Shown piece after piece: positions 8,864 to 21,850 of a stretch of 50,098 nucleotides of DNA. Source of the stretch: an uncultured Oribacterium sp. (GTDB taxonomy: Bacteria > Bacillota > Clostridia > Lachnospirales > Lachnospiraceae). The first letter of the stretch is position 1. The number at the start of each line of letters is the position of its first letter. Location: NCBI GenBank assembly GCA_946413525.1, contig CAMKKZ010000029.1:1-50098 (forward strand). The letters are read 5' to 3'. Below the pieces are notes generated by a model. It had not been told where the DNA came from. It saw only the letters and a list, made by a program, of their open reading frames with translations, and did not search any database. The position numbers and the translations under genes are program-made.

Positions 8864-9793
8864 TTATTTTTTTCTTGTGATGCAGGCGCGTTTGGACTGG
8901 GTCAGCTCCGTGATAAAGCGCTTATCCAGCTCGGTCAGCTGATAATCCTGCCGATGGATCAGCACATCCCGATACACCCGCTGGTTCTCCGCGCATTCCC
9001 GCTGCACCAGATGCAGCTGCCGCAAAAGGCGTTCCGGCAGCGGCGACACCCACATAAAGGTTTCCGGGTTCTCCGTCAGCAGATCTAATTGGCTGCCCCG
9101 CTCAAACACGAAGATGCGCCGCGGTGTTTGCGGCAGTTCCTCGTTTCTTACAGCGGAAAGCGGCAAGGAAGGCACATACGGGTCCGCGTGGGCAATCTGA
9201 ATGTATCTTTGCAGATCCGAAAAGCGGATTGTTTTCATCTGTGCTAAAGCGCAGTCTTCCCGCATCACCAGCACATATTTGAATTCCACGACGAGCTCGC
9301 CCTTCAGCCCTTTCTCCGCCATCATCTGCTTGAAGTATTTATCATAACCGGAAGCGTAACGGATGATGCCCAGGTTATATCCAACCTCCAGAACGTTTTT
9401 TACTGCCTGCAGCGCATTGGTTTCCTGATAAAAGATTTCAAGCTGTTCCTTCCCCAGCGTTTGGGAGAAGGCGGCGAAGGCATCCGAAATATAACTGGCT
9501 CTAGGTACGGATATGGAGAAACGCTGTTTGCCGGTCTTTTTTTCTCTGTACAGGTTTTCCATTTCGTCGATCTGCTCAAGAATCTTCCTGGCCTGATTGA
9601 CAAACAATTCGCCGTCCGGCGTCAGCATCATGCCCTTGGAGGAACGGCGAAAGAACTGGATGCCCAGATCATTTTCCATCTCCTTGACCACCCGGCTCAG
9701 ATTGGGCTGGGCCACGTGCAGCTCCTCCGCCGCCTTGTTGATGGAGCCGTTTTTCGCGATGCTGATCACGTATTTCAAATGTAAAATGTTCAT
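8864..9793 (-). CDS. LysR-family transcriptional regulator
   Basis: A 309-residue LysR regulator: N-terminal helix-turn-helix (residues 1-60, NGSINKAAEELHVAQPNLSRVVKEME) and a periplasmic-binding-like effector domain to about 295. The C-terminus is basic (TQSKRACITRKK). The ATG follows GGAGAAAATGAA. It stands alone, with its own terminator, upstream of rex on the same strand. No divergent partner is present because the mobile-element remnant begins just upstream; its original target may have been displaced. Effector unknown. Confidence 0.92.
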   Translation of the reverse strand: MNILHLKYVISIAKNGSINKAAEELHVAQPNLSRVVKEMENDLGIQFFRRSSKGMMLTPDGELFVNQARKILEQIDEMENLYREKKTGKQRFSISVPRASYISDAFAAFSQTLGKEQLEIFYQETNALQAVKNVLEVGYNLGIIRYASGYDKYFKQMMAEKGLKGELVVEFKYVLVMREDCALAQMKTIRFSDLQRYIQIAHADPYVPSLPLSAVRNEELPQTPRRIFVFERGSQLDLLTENPETFMWVSPLPERLLRQLHLVQRECAENQRVYRDVLIHRQDYQLTELDKRFITELTQSKRACITRKK

Positions 9794-10080
9794 TTCATTT
9801 TCTCCGCTGCGGATTCAGATTCGTATCCATTGCCGGTGACAGATCATCCCGTTCATCTGCTTCATGGTACCCTTTCGGTAATTCTCTCTTCCTCAAAAAA
9901 ATCCTGCCAACCAATCAGCATGATTCAGCAAAGCAAATCAGATCATGATGCGCCTCCTTGCTCTGCCGGCAGCCTCGTTTCCGGCTTCATTTGCGGCTCC
10001 GCGAAGGAGCCAATACCGCTGGACAAAAATTATCGTCCCCACGTCGTGAAATTGTCGTCCAATGTCGTCCCTGTACCATA
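9794..10080. other. intergenic border of the mobile-element remnant
   Basis: No gene is seen in this 290-bp stretch. It holds a short hairpin (GGCTCC / GGAGCC near 9990-10010). At 10027-10072 there are three or four spaced copies of a GTCGTCC-like heptamer (ATCGTCC, GTCGTG, GTCGTCC, GTCGTCC) just before the mobC promoter. The heptamers could be a regulator or relaxosome binding site, but this is only suggestive. Confidence 0.3.
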
Positions 10081-10109
10081 TTAACACCTGCCCTTTTTTA
10101 TGCTATACT
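10081..10109 (+). promoter_or_regulatory. promoter for mobC
   Basis: TTAACA and TATACT separated by exactly 17 bp, a good sigma-70/SigA match. The transcript would start near 10116 and carry an 80-nt leader with a hairpin before mobC. Confidence 0.65.
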
Positions 10110-10129
10110 GTAAGCTGTCTAAGAAGGAC

Positions 10130-10166
10130 GAAAGCATCAGGCCAAGCCGCCTGGTGCTTTTCTTTT
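10130..10166 (+). terminator. leader hairpin / attenuator or oriT-like inverted repeat before mobC
   Basis: An interrupted inverted repeat (GAAAGCA-CAGGC / GCCTG-TGCTTTTC), followed by TTTTC, lies between the mobC promoter and its RBS. The U-rich right arm makes it look like a terminator acting as an attenuator. Inverted repeats upstream of mobC can also be part of oriT, and sequence alone does not decide. Confidence 0.45.
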
Positions 10167-10197
10167 ACCCGTCGCCCATCAGAAAAGGAGGAAGCGC

Positions 10198-10542
10198 ATG
10201 AACGAAAACCAGAAACGCACCATCCACTACAGTTTCAAAGCTACACCGGAGGAGGATGAGATCATTCAAAAAAAGATGGAGCTGGCCGGAATCAAAAATC
10301 AGTCTGCATTCATCCGGCGCATTGTTATGGGAGGATTGATTCTGCGTCTGGATCTGCCGGAACTGAAAAATGCAATGCGCCTCATGGGCAGCCTGTCCAA
10401 CAACGTGAATCAGATTGCCCGGCGGCTGCATGAAGGCGGATCAATTTATGAAACGGAGGTGGATGACATTGTGGAAAGGCAAAAGCAATTACAGGATACG
10501 CTGGACAAAATCCTCACCAGCCTGGATCGGATAAGACGATAA
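10198..10542 (+). CDS. mobC: mobilization protein MobC-like relaxosome accessory factor
   Basis: A 114-residue protein of the MobC/BMC family: an N-terminal ribbon-helix-helix-like DNA-binding part (ATPEEDEIIQKKMELAGIKN) and the family block LMGSLSNNVNQIARRLHEGG near residues 61-80, then a helical C-terminus. It helps the relaxase open DNA at oriT. The start follows AAAAGGAGGAAGCGC. The relaxase remnant follows 80 nt downstream in the same order as in mobilizable elements of Clostridia. This gene looks intact although its partner is not. Confidence 0.88.
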   Translation: MNENQKRTIHYSFKATPEEDEIIQKKMELAGIKNQSAFIRRIVMGGLILRLDLPELKNAMRLMGSLSNNVNQIARRLHEGGSIYETEVDDIVERQKQLQDTLDKILTSLDRIRR

Positions 10543-10621
10543 GCAGGGATCATCATTTATCTTCGCGGCGGTCTGCAGCTTGCAGATCGCCGCTTTCTTA
10601 TGCGCAAAAACAGGAGAACCC

Positions 10622-11526
10622 ATGGCGACTACAACTATCATGTCCGTTCATGTCAACAAAGGAAAAACGCCGAAGCAGTGCGTGGCAGCACAGCTGAATT
10701 ACATCATGAATCCGGCAAAGACCGACGGCGGCAAGCTCATTTCATCACATGCCTGCATGCCTGAAACGGCAGTCAACGAATTCATGCTGTACCGACAGGA
10801 GTATCTCGAAAACACCGGCAGGGAAATCGAAAATGAAGTTTTGGTCTATCACGTCCTGCAGGCTTTTAAGCCGGATGAGATCACCCCGGAAGAAGCAAAT
10901 GAAATCGGAAAGGAACTGGCGTCTCAGATGACTAACGATCAGTTCGCCTATGTCGTTGCTATCAAGTGTGGGCCGAACGAAACAACATCGACGCAAAAGC
11001 GCAGATGATCATTTTTCTGAAAGAGCATCAGATCGGTTCGCTGGAAGAGCTGAACGAGCAAATTCAGGAACTGACCGATCAGAGAAATTCTCTGAAGACT
11101 TCCATCCGTGAGAAGCAAAACCGGATGAAGGAGATCAACCGGCAGCGGCATGCGATCCGGGATTACAGCCGGACGAGGGAGGTTTACACCCAGTATCGGG
11201 AATCCGGCTGGTCGGTGAGATTCTATCAGGAGCATCGGCAGGAGATTGAAGATCACAGGAATGCGCAGGCGGTTTATTCCTCTCTCAATGAAAAGATGCC
11301 GACGCTGAAAGAGCTGACAGCAGAGTACGACGGGCTGAAGGAGCGGAAAGAAAACGAGCAGGCCACTCTCGACGAGCTGAAGCCAAAGCTGACTGACCTC
11401 AAGCACATTCGGTATAACTACGAAATTCCGGAACGGGACTGCGCACCAAACAATCACCAACACGTCATACCAAAAGATCACCACTTCGATGAACACGCTG
11501 CCCATCACGATGACGAATCCCTCTGA
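10622..11526 (+). pseudogene. relaxase/mobilization nuclease, internally deleted and frameshifted
   Basis: The first part (10622-10970) is the N-terminus of a MobA/VirD2-like relaxase (MATTTIMSVHVNKGK ... NDQFAYVVAIK). It breaks off just where the HxHxxN metal-binding triad should follow. From about 10970 the sequence jumps, in another frame, to the relaxase coiled-coil C-terminus (WAERNNIDAKAQMIIFLKEH ... ELKPKLTDLKHIRYN). By comparison with typical relaxases, several hundred bp including the catalytic histidines are missing. The first frame stops at 11008. The protein cannot be catalytically active, so the element is not self-mobilizing. Confidence 0.85.
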
Positions 11527-11665
11527 TTCGCAAAACAACCACAGCGCTTGCGCTGGTAAAAGGGGCTTGGGGACCATGCTCCCCAACAAGCAAAATGCAA
11601 AAGGTGCTACCTTTGCCCTGCTTGCCGCTACAGTTTTCCAGCCTGGACAGTGTTACATTTTGGAT

Positions 11666-11685
11666 GGATCACAAATTTGTGATCC
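11666..11685. repeat. 20-bp perfect palindrome in the gap between relaxase remnant and XRE gene
   Basis: GGATCACAAATTTGTGATCC reads identically on both strands. It lies in the 185-bp non-coding stretch 11527-11711, which otherwise shows only short hairpins (for example the GGGGAGC/GCTCCCC-like pair near 11565-11585). It could be a dimer-protein operator or a resolution site. Nothing else is recognized there. Confidence 0.6.
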
Positions 11686-11711
11686 GTGTTTACGCGGCGT
11701 TATTTCTCTGT

Positions 11712-12299
11712 TTATGATTCTTCTGAATCAAGGGCAGTGTTTTTCTTACGCCACTTTTTCGCCGGTTCCCGCTTCCCACATTCATCGCAAGTGTAAGGCC
11801 AACTGATTTTCCACTCGAAGTATTCTTCCCTTGTAATAGTTCCTGCCTTCAGCTCCTGCTGATGATAAAGCCATTCCCGGAAGAATCCGTTCATCAGATT
11901 GTTGTCAATCCACAAACCACACGGCGCATGAGCCGGCCAGGAATTGCCATCGTGATAATAGATGTTTGCACCATCCGTGGCTTCGAAATCATAATCGGTG
12001 AGTTCCGTTCGCTGCATCTGAAACGCATGGAACATGCCGGGATGCTCTTCCTCCAACCAGAAAAACATCATCATCAATTCTTCGACATTCTGCCCAGTTA
12101 CGCCCATCAGAGCCAGCGAATTGCAGTCCAAAACCTCCGCCATTGTCTTCAAAAGTTTGGGAGATGGAACGCGATAGCCAGACTCATACTGCGCTATTCT
12201 CGGCGCTGCATTTTCACCTAAGCCGACCATAACGGCAAACTCCGGCTGGTTGTATCCGCGAAATTTGCGGATGCGCTTTAGCTTCTCTCCGGTCTTCAT
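11712..12299 (-). CDS. XRE-family helix-turn-helix regulator with long C-terminal domain
   Basis: 195 residues: an N-terminal Cro/C1-type HTH (about 1-65; KLKRIRKFRGYNQPEFAVMVG ... RIAQYESGYRVPSPKLL) followed by an uncharacterised 120-residue domain with an acidic WLEEEHPG segment and a possible zinc-binding CDECGKRE near 174. Such regulators occur in Lachnospiraceae mobile elements. It is divergent from the gene at 12508, and the shared 200-bp gap contains both promoters and repeated operator-like sequences, so it probably autoregulates. The start follows GGAGGATCAC. Confidence 0.82.
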   Translation of the reverse strand: MKTGEKLKRIRKFRGYNQPEFAVMVGLGENAAPRIAQYESGYRVPSPKLLKTMAEVLDCNSLALMGVTGQNVEELMMMFFWLEEEHPGMFHAFQMQRTELTDYDFEATDGANIYYHDGNSWPAHAPCGLWIDNNLMNGFFREWLYHQQELKAGTITREEYFEWKISWPYTCDECGKREPAKKWRKKNTALDSEES

Positions 12300-12369
12300 G
12301 TGATCCTCCGATGCCGATGTAAAGATGACTTGCGCAGCTTACGATGAAATCGTTTGTAGCTCCATCTGC

Positions 12370-12398
12370 ATTATACAGGCGAACCAAATTCTCGTCAA
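12370..12398 (-). promoter_or_regulatory. promoter of the XRE regulator gene
   Basis: TTGACG and TATAAT separated by 17 bp on the minus strand: an almost perfect SigA promoter. The operator-like ATTTGCGAAAT (12413-12423) lies 15 bp upstream of its -35. Confidence 0.75.
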
Positions 12399-12412
12399 GA
12401 AAAATTTATCAT

Positions 12413-12479
12413 ATTTGCGAAATGCTTATTGACAGACTTCTTTTGATATGATAATATGTATTTAGCAAATATGCGAAAT
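12413..12479 (+). promoter_or_regulatory. promoter of the 12508 gene flanked by two operator-like repeats
   Basis: TTGACA (12429-12434), 17 bp, TAATAT (12452-12457) form a strong promoter. It is bracketed by direct repeats ATTTGCGAAAT (12413-12423) and ATATGCGAAAT (12469-12479), centres 56 bp apart, with an adjoining inverted TTTAGCAAAT (12461-12470). This is the layout expected for an XRE repressor controlling both divergent genes. Confidence 0.65.
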
Positions 12480-12507
12480 TACTCTTAAGGAGGTTTTTAC
12501 CGAACGC

Positions 12508-17243
<4,736 letters not shown>

Positions 17244-17251
<8 letters not shown>

Positions 17252-20030
17252 CGCCCAGTCCTCCTGTTTCCTGACCTTTTCCGCAGATCATGCCAAATTT
17301 GCAGTATTTGCACGGATCCGAATCATTCTTTCCCTTTGTCCCCCCTGTTGAAATAGGATTTTTCCGCTCTGAATTCTGACCTGGCGAACCGCCTGCAGGG
17401 TAAACCTGTTCCTTATAAACATTATCCGGTATCGGGAAATCGGCGCTGAGCAGGCAGTTTTTAAAATCCATAAGCTTGCCCATCAATGCATCCTTCATTT
17501 CCTGATCATATTTGCAGGATACCGTCTCACCCAGGCGGATATACCTGTACTCCCCGCCGGATATCCTGAATCCCTTCTGTTCCATGAGATACGCGTAAAG
17601 CACGATCTGCAGGCAGGTATCAATGTCATCCTGTACATGCCCGATAGTTCTGGCGCTCTTAAAATCCACCACCAGATAGGATCCATCCTCCAGCTTCTCC
17701 ACCCTGTCGGGAAAGCCATGGATCCTGACGCCGCTCTCATGGGTGCAGTGGACATCCTCCTCCCAGAGCACGACCTCTCTATGAGGATCCATGCTATAGG
17801 CAGTCTCCATCATGTCAAGGAATTGATCACGCTCCGCTTCGGCATTCCGCGCAACAAGCGGCGGATGCTGCGCTATGAATCTGTCAAAACACTCTCCGGA
17901 AACCCTCAGGAAATCCTCAAGACTCATATCTGAATTGCCAAGCTCCCCCATCAGGCTATGCGCAATGGTACCGCTCTCATCGGCGGCAATCACCTCAAAG
18001 GGCCTGTCTTCATCCGGCTCCGGTATACCAAGGATATATTCCAGCATAAATGCCCTTGGACAACGGAAAAAAGAATACAGCGCTGACGGGGAATACTCCC
18101 TGTCAAGGTTCCACTGAACAGGCACAGCCTCCCCTTCTTCATCCGATGGACGGGGCAGCACGTCCTTCCCCTCGTTATATGCCTCCCCCACCTTTCTCGT
18201 AACAGATATGGCAGGCTCAAAATAATCGACCCTTGTAATATGCTCCTCCAGCTCTTTGGAAGTAGCATTCTTCCCACTCTTCTCACGGTATAACTCAAAC
18301 ACCAGGGAGGAAGCATTGTCACGCTTTAGTTCCGATACGTTCAGCCCCGCAAAAGAAACATTGATGCTCGACCCAAGCCCTGACGCAAGCCTTGCCAGCG
18401 CAAGGAGCCTGTCACGCTTCCTGCCGACTATTCCCTCAGAGGTCATATATTCGGCTCCATCTCCGAAGAGCCTTAAGTCCGCGTCGAGAATCAGGTAATT
18501 CTCCCTGGGCGATCCAGGATATTTTGACGCGGACAATCCCGCAATGTACAGATTCTCTCTTGGCGAAGAAAGCGCGCCGTCGATCCCGGTCACGTAGAGC
18601 TTTCCTTCCTCACTCCTGCTCATCGCGACACCCAGCTTCAGGACATTCAAAAGCATGTCTTCCAAACTCTGCTCCACTCTGGATCTACGCATGACCTTCA
18701 GTTCCTCATATATTGCATTCGATGCGGCAATATCCAGCATCATCAACAGTCTTTGTGAATTGCTTTCGCTGCCCTTACGGATATAGGAATACTTCGCGAT
18801 AAAATCCTCTGCCGGCAGTGCCAGCTCCCCGGCGAGAACTTCCAGATAGGGAATACACGCTTTCTTACGGCTGAGGGCCTTATAGGCTTTCTCATTTATC
18901 AGAGTGGTTTCTGGCTGCTCCGGATCCTGAGAAAGCGAAGCGCCTGCGGGGCATGCCGTCTCTTTCTTCTGATCAAGCAGTGCTTCTTCCTCAGCTATGG
19001 CCCATTTAAAACACTCAAGGTGCTTATCATTGGTCGCCTTGTCATTGGTGAGCCGTATCCCGCCCAGGACCTCCGCATAGGTTCTGGGGCTGAAATTTTC
19101 ATCTGCCTTCGGATACAAACCGTAGAGCTTCGACCTGTCAAAAGCCCTGCTGGAAAGCATGGCATTTAAGGCCGCCGCCCCGAAGAATCCGCCGGTCATC
19201 CAGTGATAATATAAGACCAAAAGCTTTGCCGGATTGGAATTGATAATGGGAATGCCGCATCCGAAGGTGATGGGCATGTCGTAAAGCAGGGCATAATCAA
19301 AAAAAAGCTGCCCATATGTCGCCGGATCCGTCACAGCGATTGTACATTTATCCAGATTCCTGCCCGAATAAATATCCGAAAGAATGCTCTCCACCTCATT
19401 GGGCGCGCCATAGCAGTTCTTAAAGCTGTTCACATTAAGCGGCGCATCCTTAACCCCGAACAGTTCTCCCAGGGAGCTTGCCCGCGCCTTTCCGAGGGAG
19501 AGCCTGTTAAGCAGCGCCTTTTCAAGCGGATTTAATGGATACTCCTCGAGGACGCAGAAATCAGCGTCAACGGGCTGACATTCCAGCGCCGCCTTTCTCA
19601 TGAGCGAAACCGAATCCACCAGCTTCCTCTCGCTTGTGATCTCCATATATTTCCTATATGCAGAAAGGAGCGCTTTGTTCTTGCCCCCAAAGATACCCTT
19701 TCCGAGGATATCTCTGATCTGTCCCGCCTCATCCGAACCAGCCACAAGACATCTTATGCGACGGATTGCGGCAGCAATCTCCTGTATATCAGAGTAGGTC
19801 GCCTTCCCGAAATAATCTTCTCCTTTAATCGCCTCCGCGACTATGGCCGTTTCCTCACGGGTACTTAAAAAATCCTCCGTGATTGCCATCCCGGACCGCA
19901 TCATGGCAATACGCGCCAATTCTCCCGCCGAGACGATCCTGAGATTAAAGCAGTTTGCGCCGTGCATCGCAAGACTCTTAATCAGTTCTCCCCCATTCGC
20001 TCCGGGAGCCAAAATGATCCTCTCTCTCAT
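17244..20030 (-). CDS. addB: AddB-like exonuclease subunit
   Basis: 928 residues, shorter than classical AddB (about 1150). The first residues (IILAPGANGGELIKSLAMHGAN) are the degenerate ATP-loop region. A C-terminal RecB-type nuclease carries GFPDRVEK and VVDFKSAR near 771-792. The Fe-S cluster Cys are visible: CPRAF near 656 and CKYCKFGMIC near 908-917. It partners AddA in break resection. Two in-frame repeat inserts interrupt it: near residue 357 (CPAGASLSQDPEQPETTL) and near 873 (YPAGGSPGQNSERKNPIS), the latter just ahead of the Fe-S cysteines. AGGGGTGA precedes the ATG; a 21-codon open frame (MNRMAVERLNAG...) ends on the start in an ATGA overlap and may couple translation. Confidence 0.87.
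17346..17412 (+). repeat. two-hairpin dispersed repeat, copy c (inside addB)
   Basis: A diverged copy (GGATTTTTCCGCTCTGAATT, then CTGGCGAACCGCCTGCAGGG), read on the minus strand as YPAGGSPGQNSERKNPIS. The left arm of hairpin 1 is degraded. Confidence 0.75.
18891..18962 (+). repeat. two-hairpin dispersed repeat, copy d (inside addB)
   Basis: 72 bp beginning CTCATTTATCAGAGTGG and containing GCGAAGCGCCTGCGGGGC. Read in frame in AddB as CPAGASLSQDPEQPETTL; length a multiple of three. Confidence 0.8.
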
Positions 20031-20102
20031 AAGCTCACCCCTGCCTCATCCACTAATCCAGCGTTTAAACGTTCAACAGCCATTCGGTTCATCCTTCCAT
20101 CG

Positions 20103-20213
20103 TCAGGCTTCCTTTATCTCGGGCATTGTAATCTTATGCTCATCATCCGTCTTTTCCACCATGATACGGGCAAGATAGTACAGCTTTAACTTCTGATTCG
20201 TTCCCCTTGGCAT
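20103..20213 (-). pseudogene. N-terminal remnant of a WYL-family regulator
   Basis: A good RBS (AAAGGAGG) and ATG begin a 36-residue frame (MPRGTNQKLKLYYLARIMVE..., then HKITMPEIKEA) that closely matches the first 36 residues of the WYL regulator at 34723 (MAGKERRGDHQKLKMLYLAK..., HSLTMPEI). It stops immediately after MPEIK, 70 bp before addB. The remaining 280 residues are absent. It is a 5' gene fragment left by a deletion or recombination. Confidence 0.75.
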
Positions 20214-20417
20214 GACCCACGCCTCCTTTAGATATGGTATTAACAGCATTGTTGTGCTAATTTTACCACAATCCGCGCGTTTTATCATCCTAATTATGGG
20301 AAATTTATTCCTGTCAGATATACTCAAACTTTGAAAAATGCTTCCCACCGCAGTCACTTCAACTATCGTTCCAAGATTACCACTCGATGTGTCCAATAAA
20401 AATGGCTCAATGAAAAG

Positions 20418-20446
20418 TTGTAAAGCATGGGAATATGTATTATTAT
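20418..20446 (+). promoter_or_regulatory. promoter of phosphofructokinase gene
   Basis: TTGTAA, 17-bp spacer, TATTAT; predicted start near 20453. The rest of the 277-bp gap upstream shows no gene apart from the WYL 5' fragment. Confidence 0.6.
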
Positions 20447-20490
20447 TAAGCATTATAAAAACCAGCCAATAATTCTATCGGAGGTACATT

Positions 20491-21708
20491 ATGGCAAATG
20501 CAATAGTCGGACAGAGCGGAGGTCCCACTTCCGTCATTAATTCAAGTCTTGCCGGCGTGTTTCAGGCCTGCCGTTCCAGAGGGGCAGATCATGTCTACGG
20601 GATGCTGCATGGTATTCAGGGCCTTCTGGATGAAAAGGTCTGCGATCTGAACGAACGCCTTGCTTCATTTCTTGATATCGAGCTGCTAAAGCGCACTCCC
20701 TCCTCCTATCTGGGAAGCTGCCGTTACAAGCTGCCGGAGCCGGAAGAGGATGAAGCAACCTACGCAAAGCTTTTTAAAATCCTCAAGAAGCTGGATATTC
20801 AGTGGTTCTTTTATATCGGCGGCAATGACAGCATGGACACGATCAACAAGCTGGCCCGTTATGGCCAGCAGACCGGGTCGGATATCCGCTTCATGGGCGT
20901 CCCCAAGACTATCGACAACGATCTGATGCATACCGATCATACACCGGGCTTCGGATCAGCCGCGAAATACATCGGCGTAGTAATGAAAGAGATCATTCGG
21001 GACGCGACCGTATATGGAACGAACTATGTGACCATTGTGGAAATCATGGGACGCAATGCCGGCTGGCTCACCGCCGCGGCAGCCCTTGCCAAAGGTCCGG
21101 ATTGCGAAGGTGTGGATCTGATCTGTCTGCCGGAGCTGCCTTTCCATACGGATCGTTTCCTCGAGAAGGTCGAAAAAATGCAGAAGGAACGTCCCAGCGT
21201 GGTTATTGCCGTCAGCGAGGGCGTGAAATTGCCGGACGGACGCTTTGTCTGCGAGCTCAGTGATGACGCGCGCAATGTGGATGCCTTTGGCCATATCAAC
21301 CTGACCGGTACGGCGCGGTATCTCTCCAACCTTGTCGCGCAAAATCTCCCGACCAAGACCAGGGCCGTGGAGCTGTCGATCCTTCAGCGCTGCGCCGGCC
21401 ATCTGAGCAGCCGGACGGATATCACGGAGGCCTTTCAGGTGGGCGGCGCAGCCGCAAAGGCCGCTTTCGAAGGCGAAACCGCGAAGATGGTAGCCTTGAA
21501 GAGACTTTCCGATGATCCTTACCAGTGCACGACGGAGCTGGTAAACATTAATGATGTGGCAAATCTGGAGAAGAAGGTGCCATTGGAATGGATCAACGAA
21601 GCGCGGACCAATATGCTTCCCGCATTCCTGACCTATGCCCGTCCCCTGATTCAGGCGGAATTGACGCCAATCTATATCAACGGTCTTACACAGCATATTG
21701 TCGGATAA
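20491..21708 (+). CDS. 6-phosphofructokinase, pyrophosphate-dependent type
   Basis: 405 residues of the PFK-A superfamily. Substrate-binding motifs: GGPTSVINSSLAG at 10-22, GGNDSMDT near 109-116 and PKTIDNDL near 138-145. The Asp in GGNDS (where ATP-enzymes have Gly, GGDGS) and the Lys of PKTIDND are the residues associated with PPi rather than ATP as phosphoryl donor, so it probably interconverts fructose-6-phosphate and fructose-1,6-bisphosphate with PPi. Length fits the long PPi-PFK clade common in Clostridia. It has its own promoter, GGAGG RBS, and an unusual long hairpin immediately 3'. Donor specificity is an inference from motifs. Confidence 0.92.
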   Translation: MANAIVGQSGGPTSVINSSLAGVFQACRSRGADHVYGMLHGIQGLLDEKVCDLNERLASFLDIELLKRTPSSYLGSCRYKLPEPEEDEATYAKLFKILKKLDIQWFFYIGGNDSMDTINKLARYGQQTGSDIRFMGVPKTIDNDLMHTDHTPGFGSAAKYIGVVMKEIIRDATVYGTNYVTIVEIMGRNAGWLTAAAALAKGPDCEGVDLICLPELPFHTDRFLEKVEKMQKERPSVVIAVSEGVKLPDGRFVCELSDDARNVDAFGHINLTGTARYLSNLVAQNLPTKTRAVELSILQRCAGHLSSRTDITEAFQVGGAAAKAAFEGETAKMVALKRLSDDPYQCTTELVNINDVANLEKKVPLEWINEARTNMLPAFLTYARPLIQAELTPIYINGLTQHIVG

Positions 21709-21716
21709 GAAAGTCC

Positions 21717-21785
21717 GGCATGAAACAATGGCGGGTTCCTCGTTTCACTCTGAGTAAAACGAGGAACCCGCCACGGTTTCATGCC
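21717..21785 (+). terminator. very long 3' hairpin after phosphofructokinase
   Basis: Outer arms GGCATGAAAC (21717-21726) / GTTTCATGCC (21776-21785), a 3-bp mostly mismatched step, then a perfect 16-bp inner stem (GGCGGGTTCCTCGTTT / AAACGAGGAACCCGCC) and an ACTC/GAGT tip. It starts 9 nt after the stop codon. No U-tract follows immediately; T6 occurs only after the tandem repeats at about 21852. Likely a terminator or 3'-stabilizing structure serving convergent genes. Confidence 0.75.
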
Positions 21786-21850
21786 ACGGTTTCATGCCAC
21801 GGTTTCATGCCACGGTTTCATGCCACGGTTTCATGCCACGGTTTCATGCT
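21773..21850. repeat. six tandem copies of a 13-bp unit (ACGGTTTCATGCC)
   Basis: Units begin at 21773, 21786, 21799, 21812, 21825 and 21838; the last ends in T instead of C. The unit is the outer right arm of the adjacent hairpin, repeated five more times, so the left arm can pair with any copy. The last copy overlaps the stop codon region of the convergent gene. Confidence 0.92.

Noticed and set aside
10948..11589. 213-codon minus-strand ORF with hydrophobic stretches
   Set aside because: Opposite strand of the relaxase C-terminal coiled coil, which is the recognizable coding sense; no RBS.
20956..21696. 246-codon minus-strand ORF
   Set aside because: Antisense shadow of the phosphofructokinase gene.
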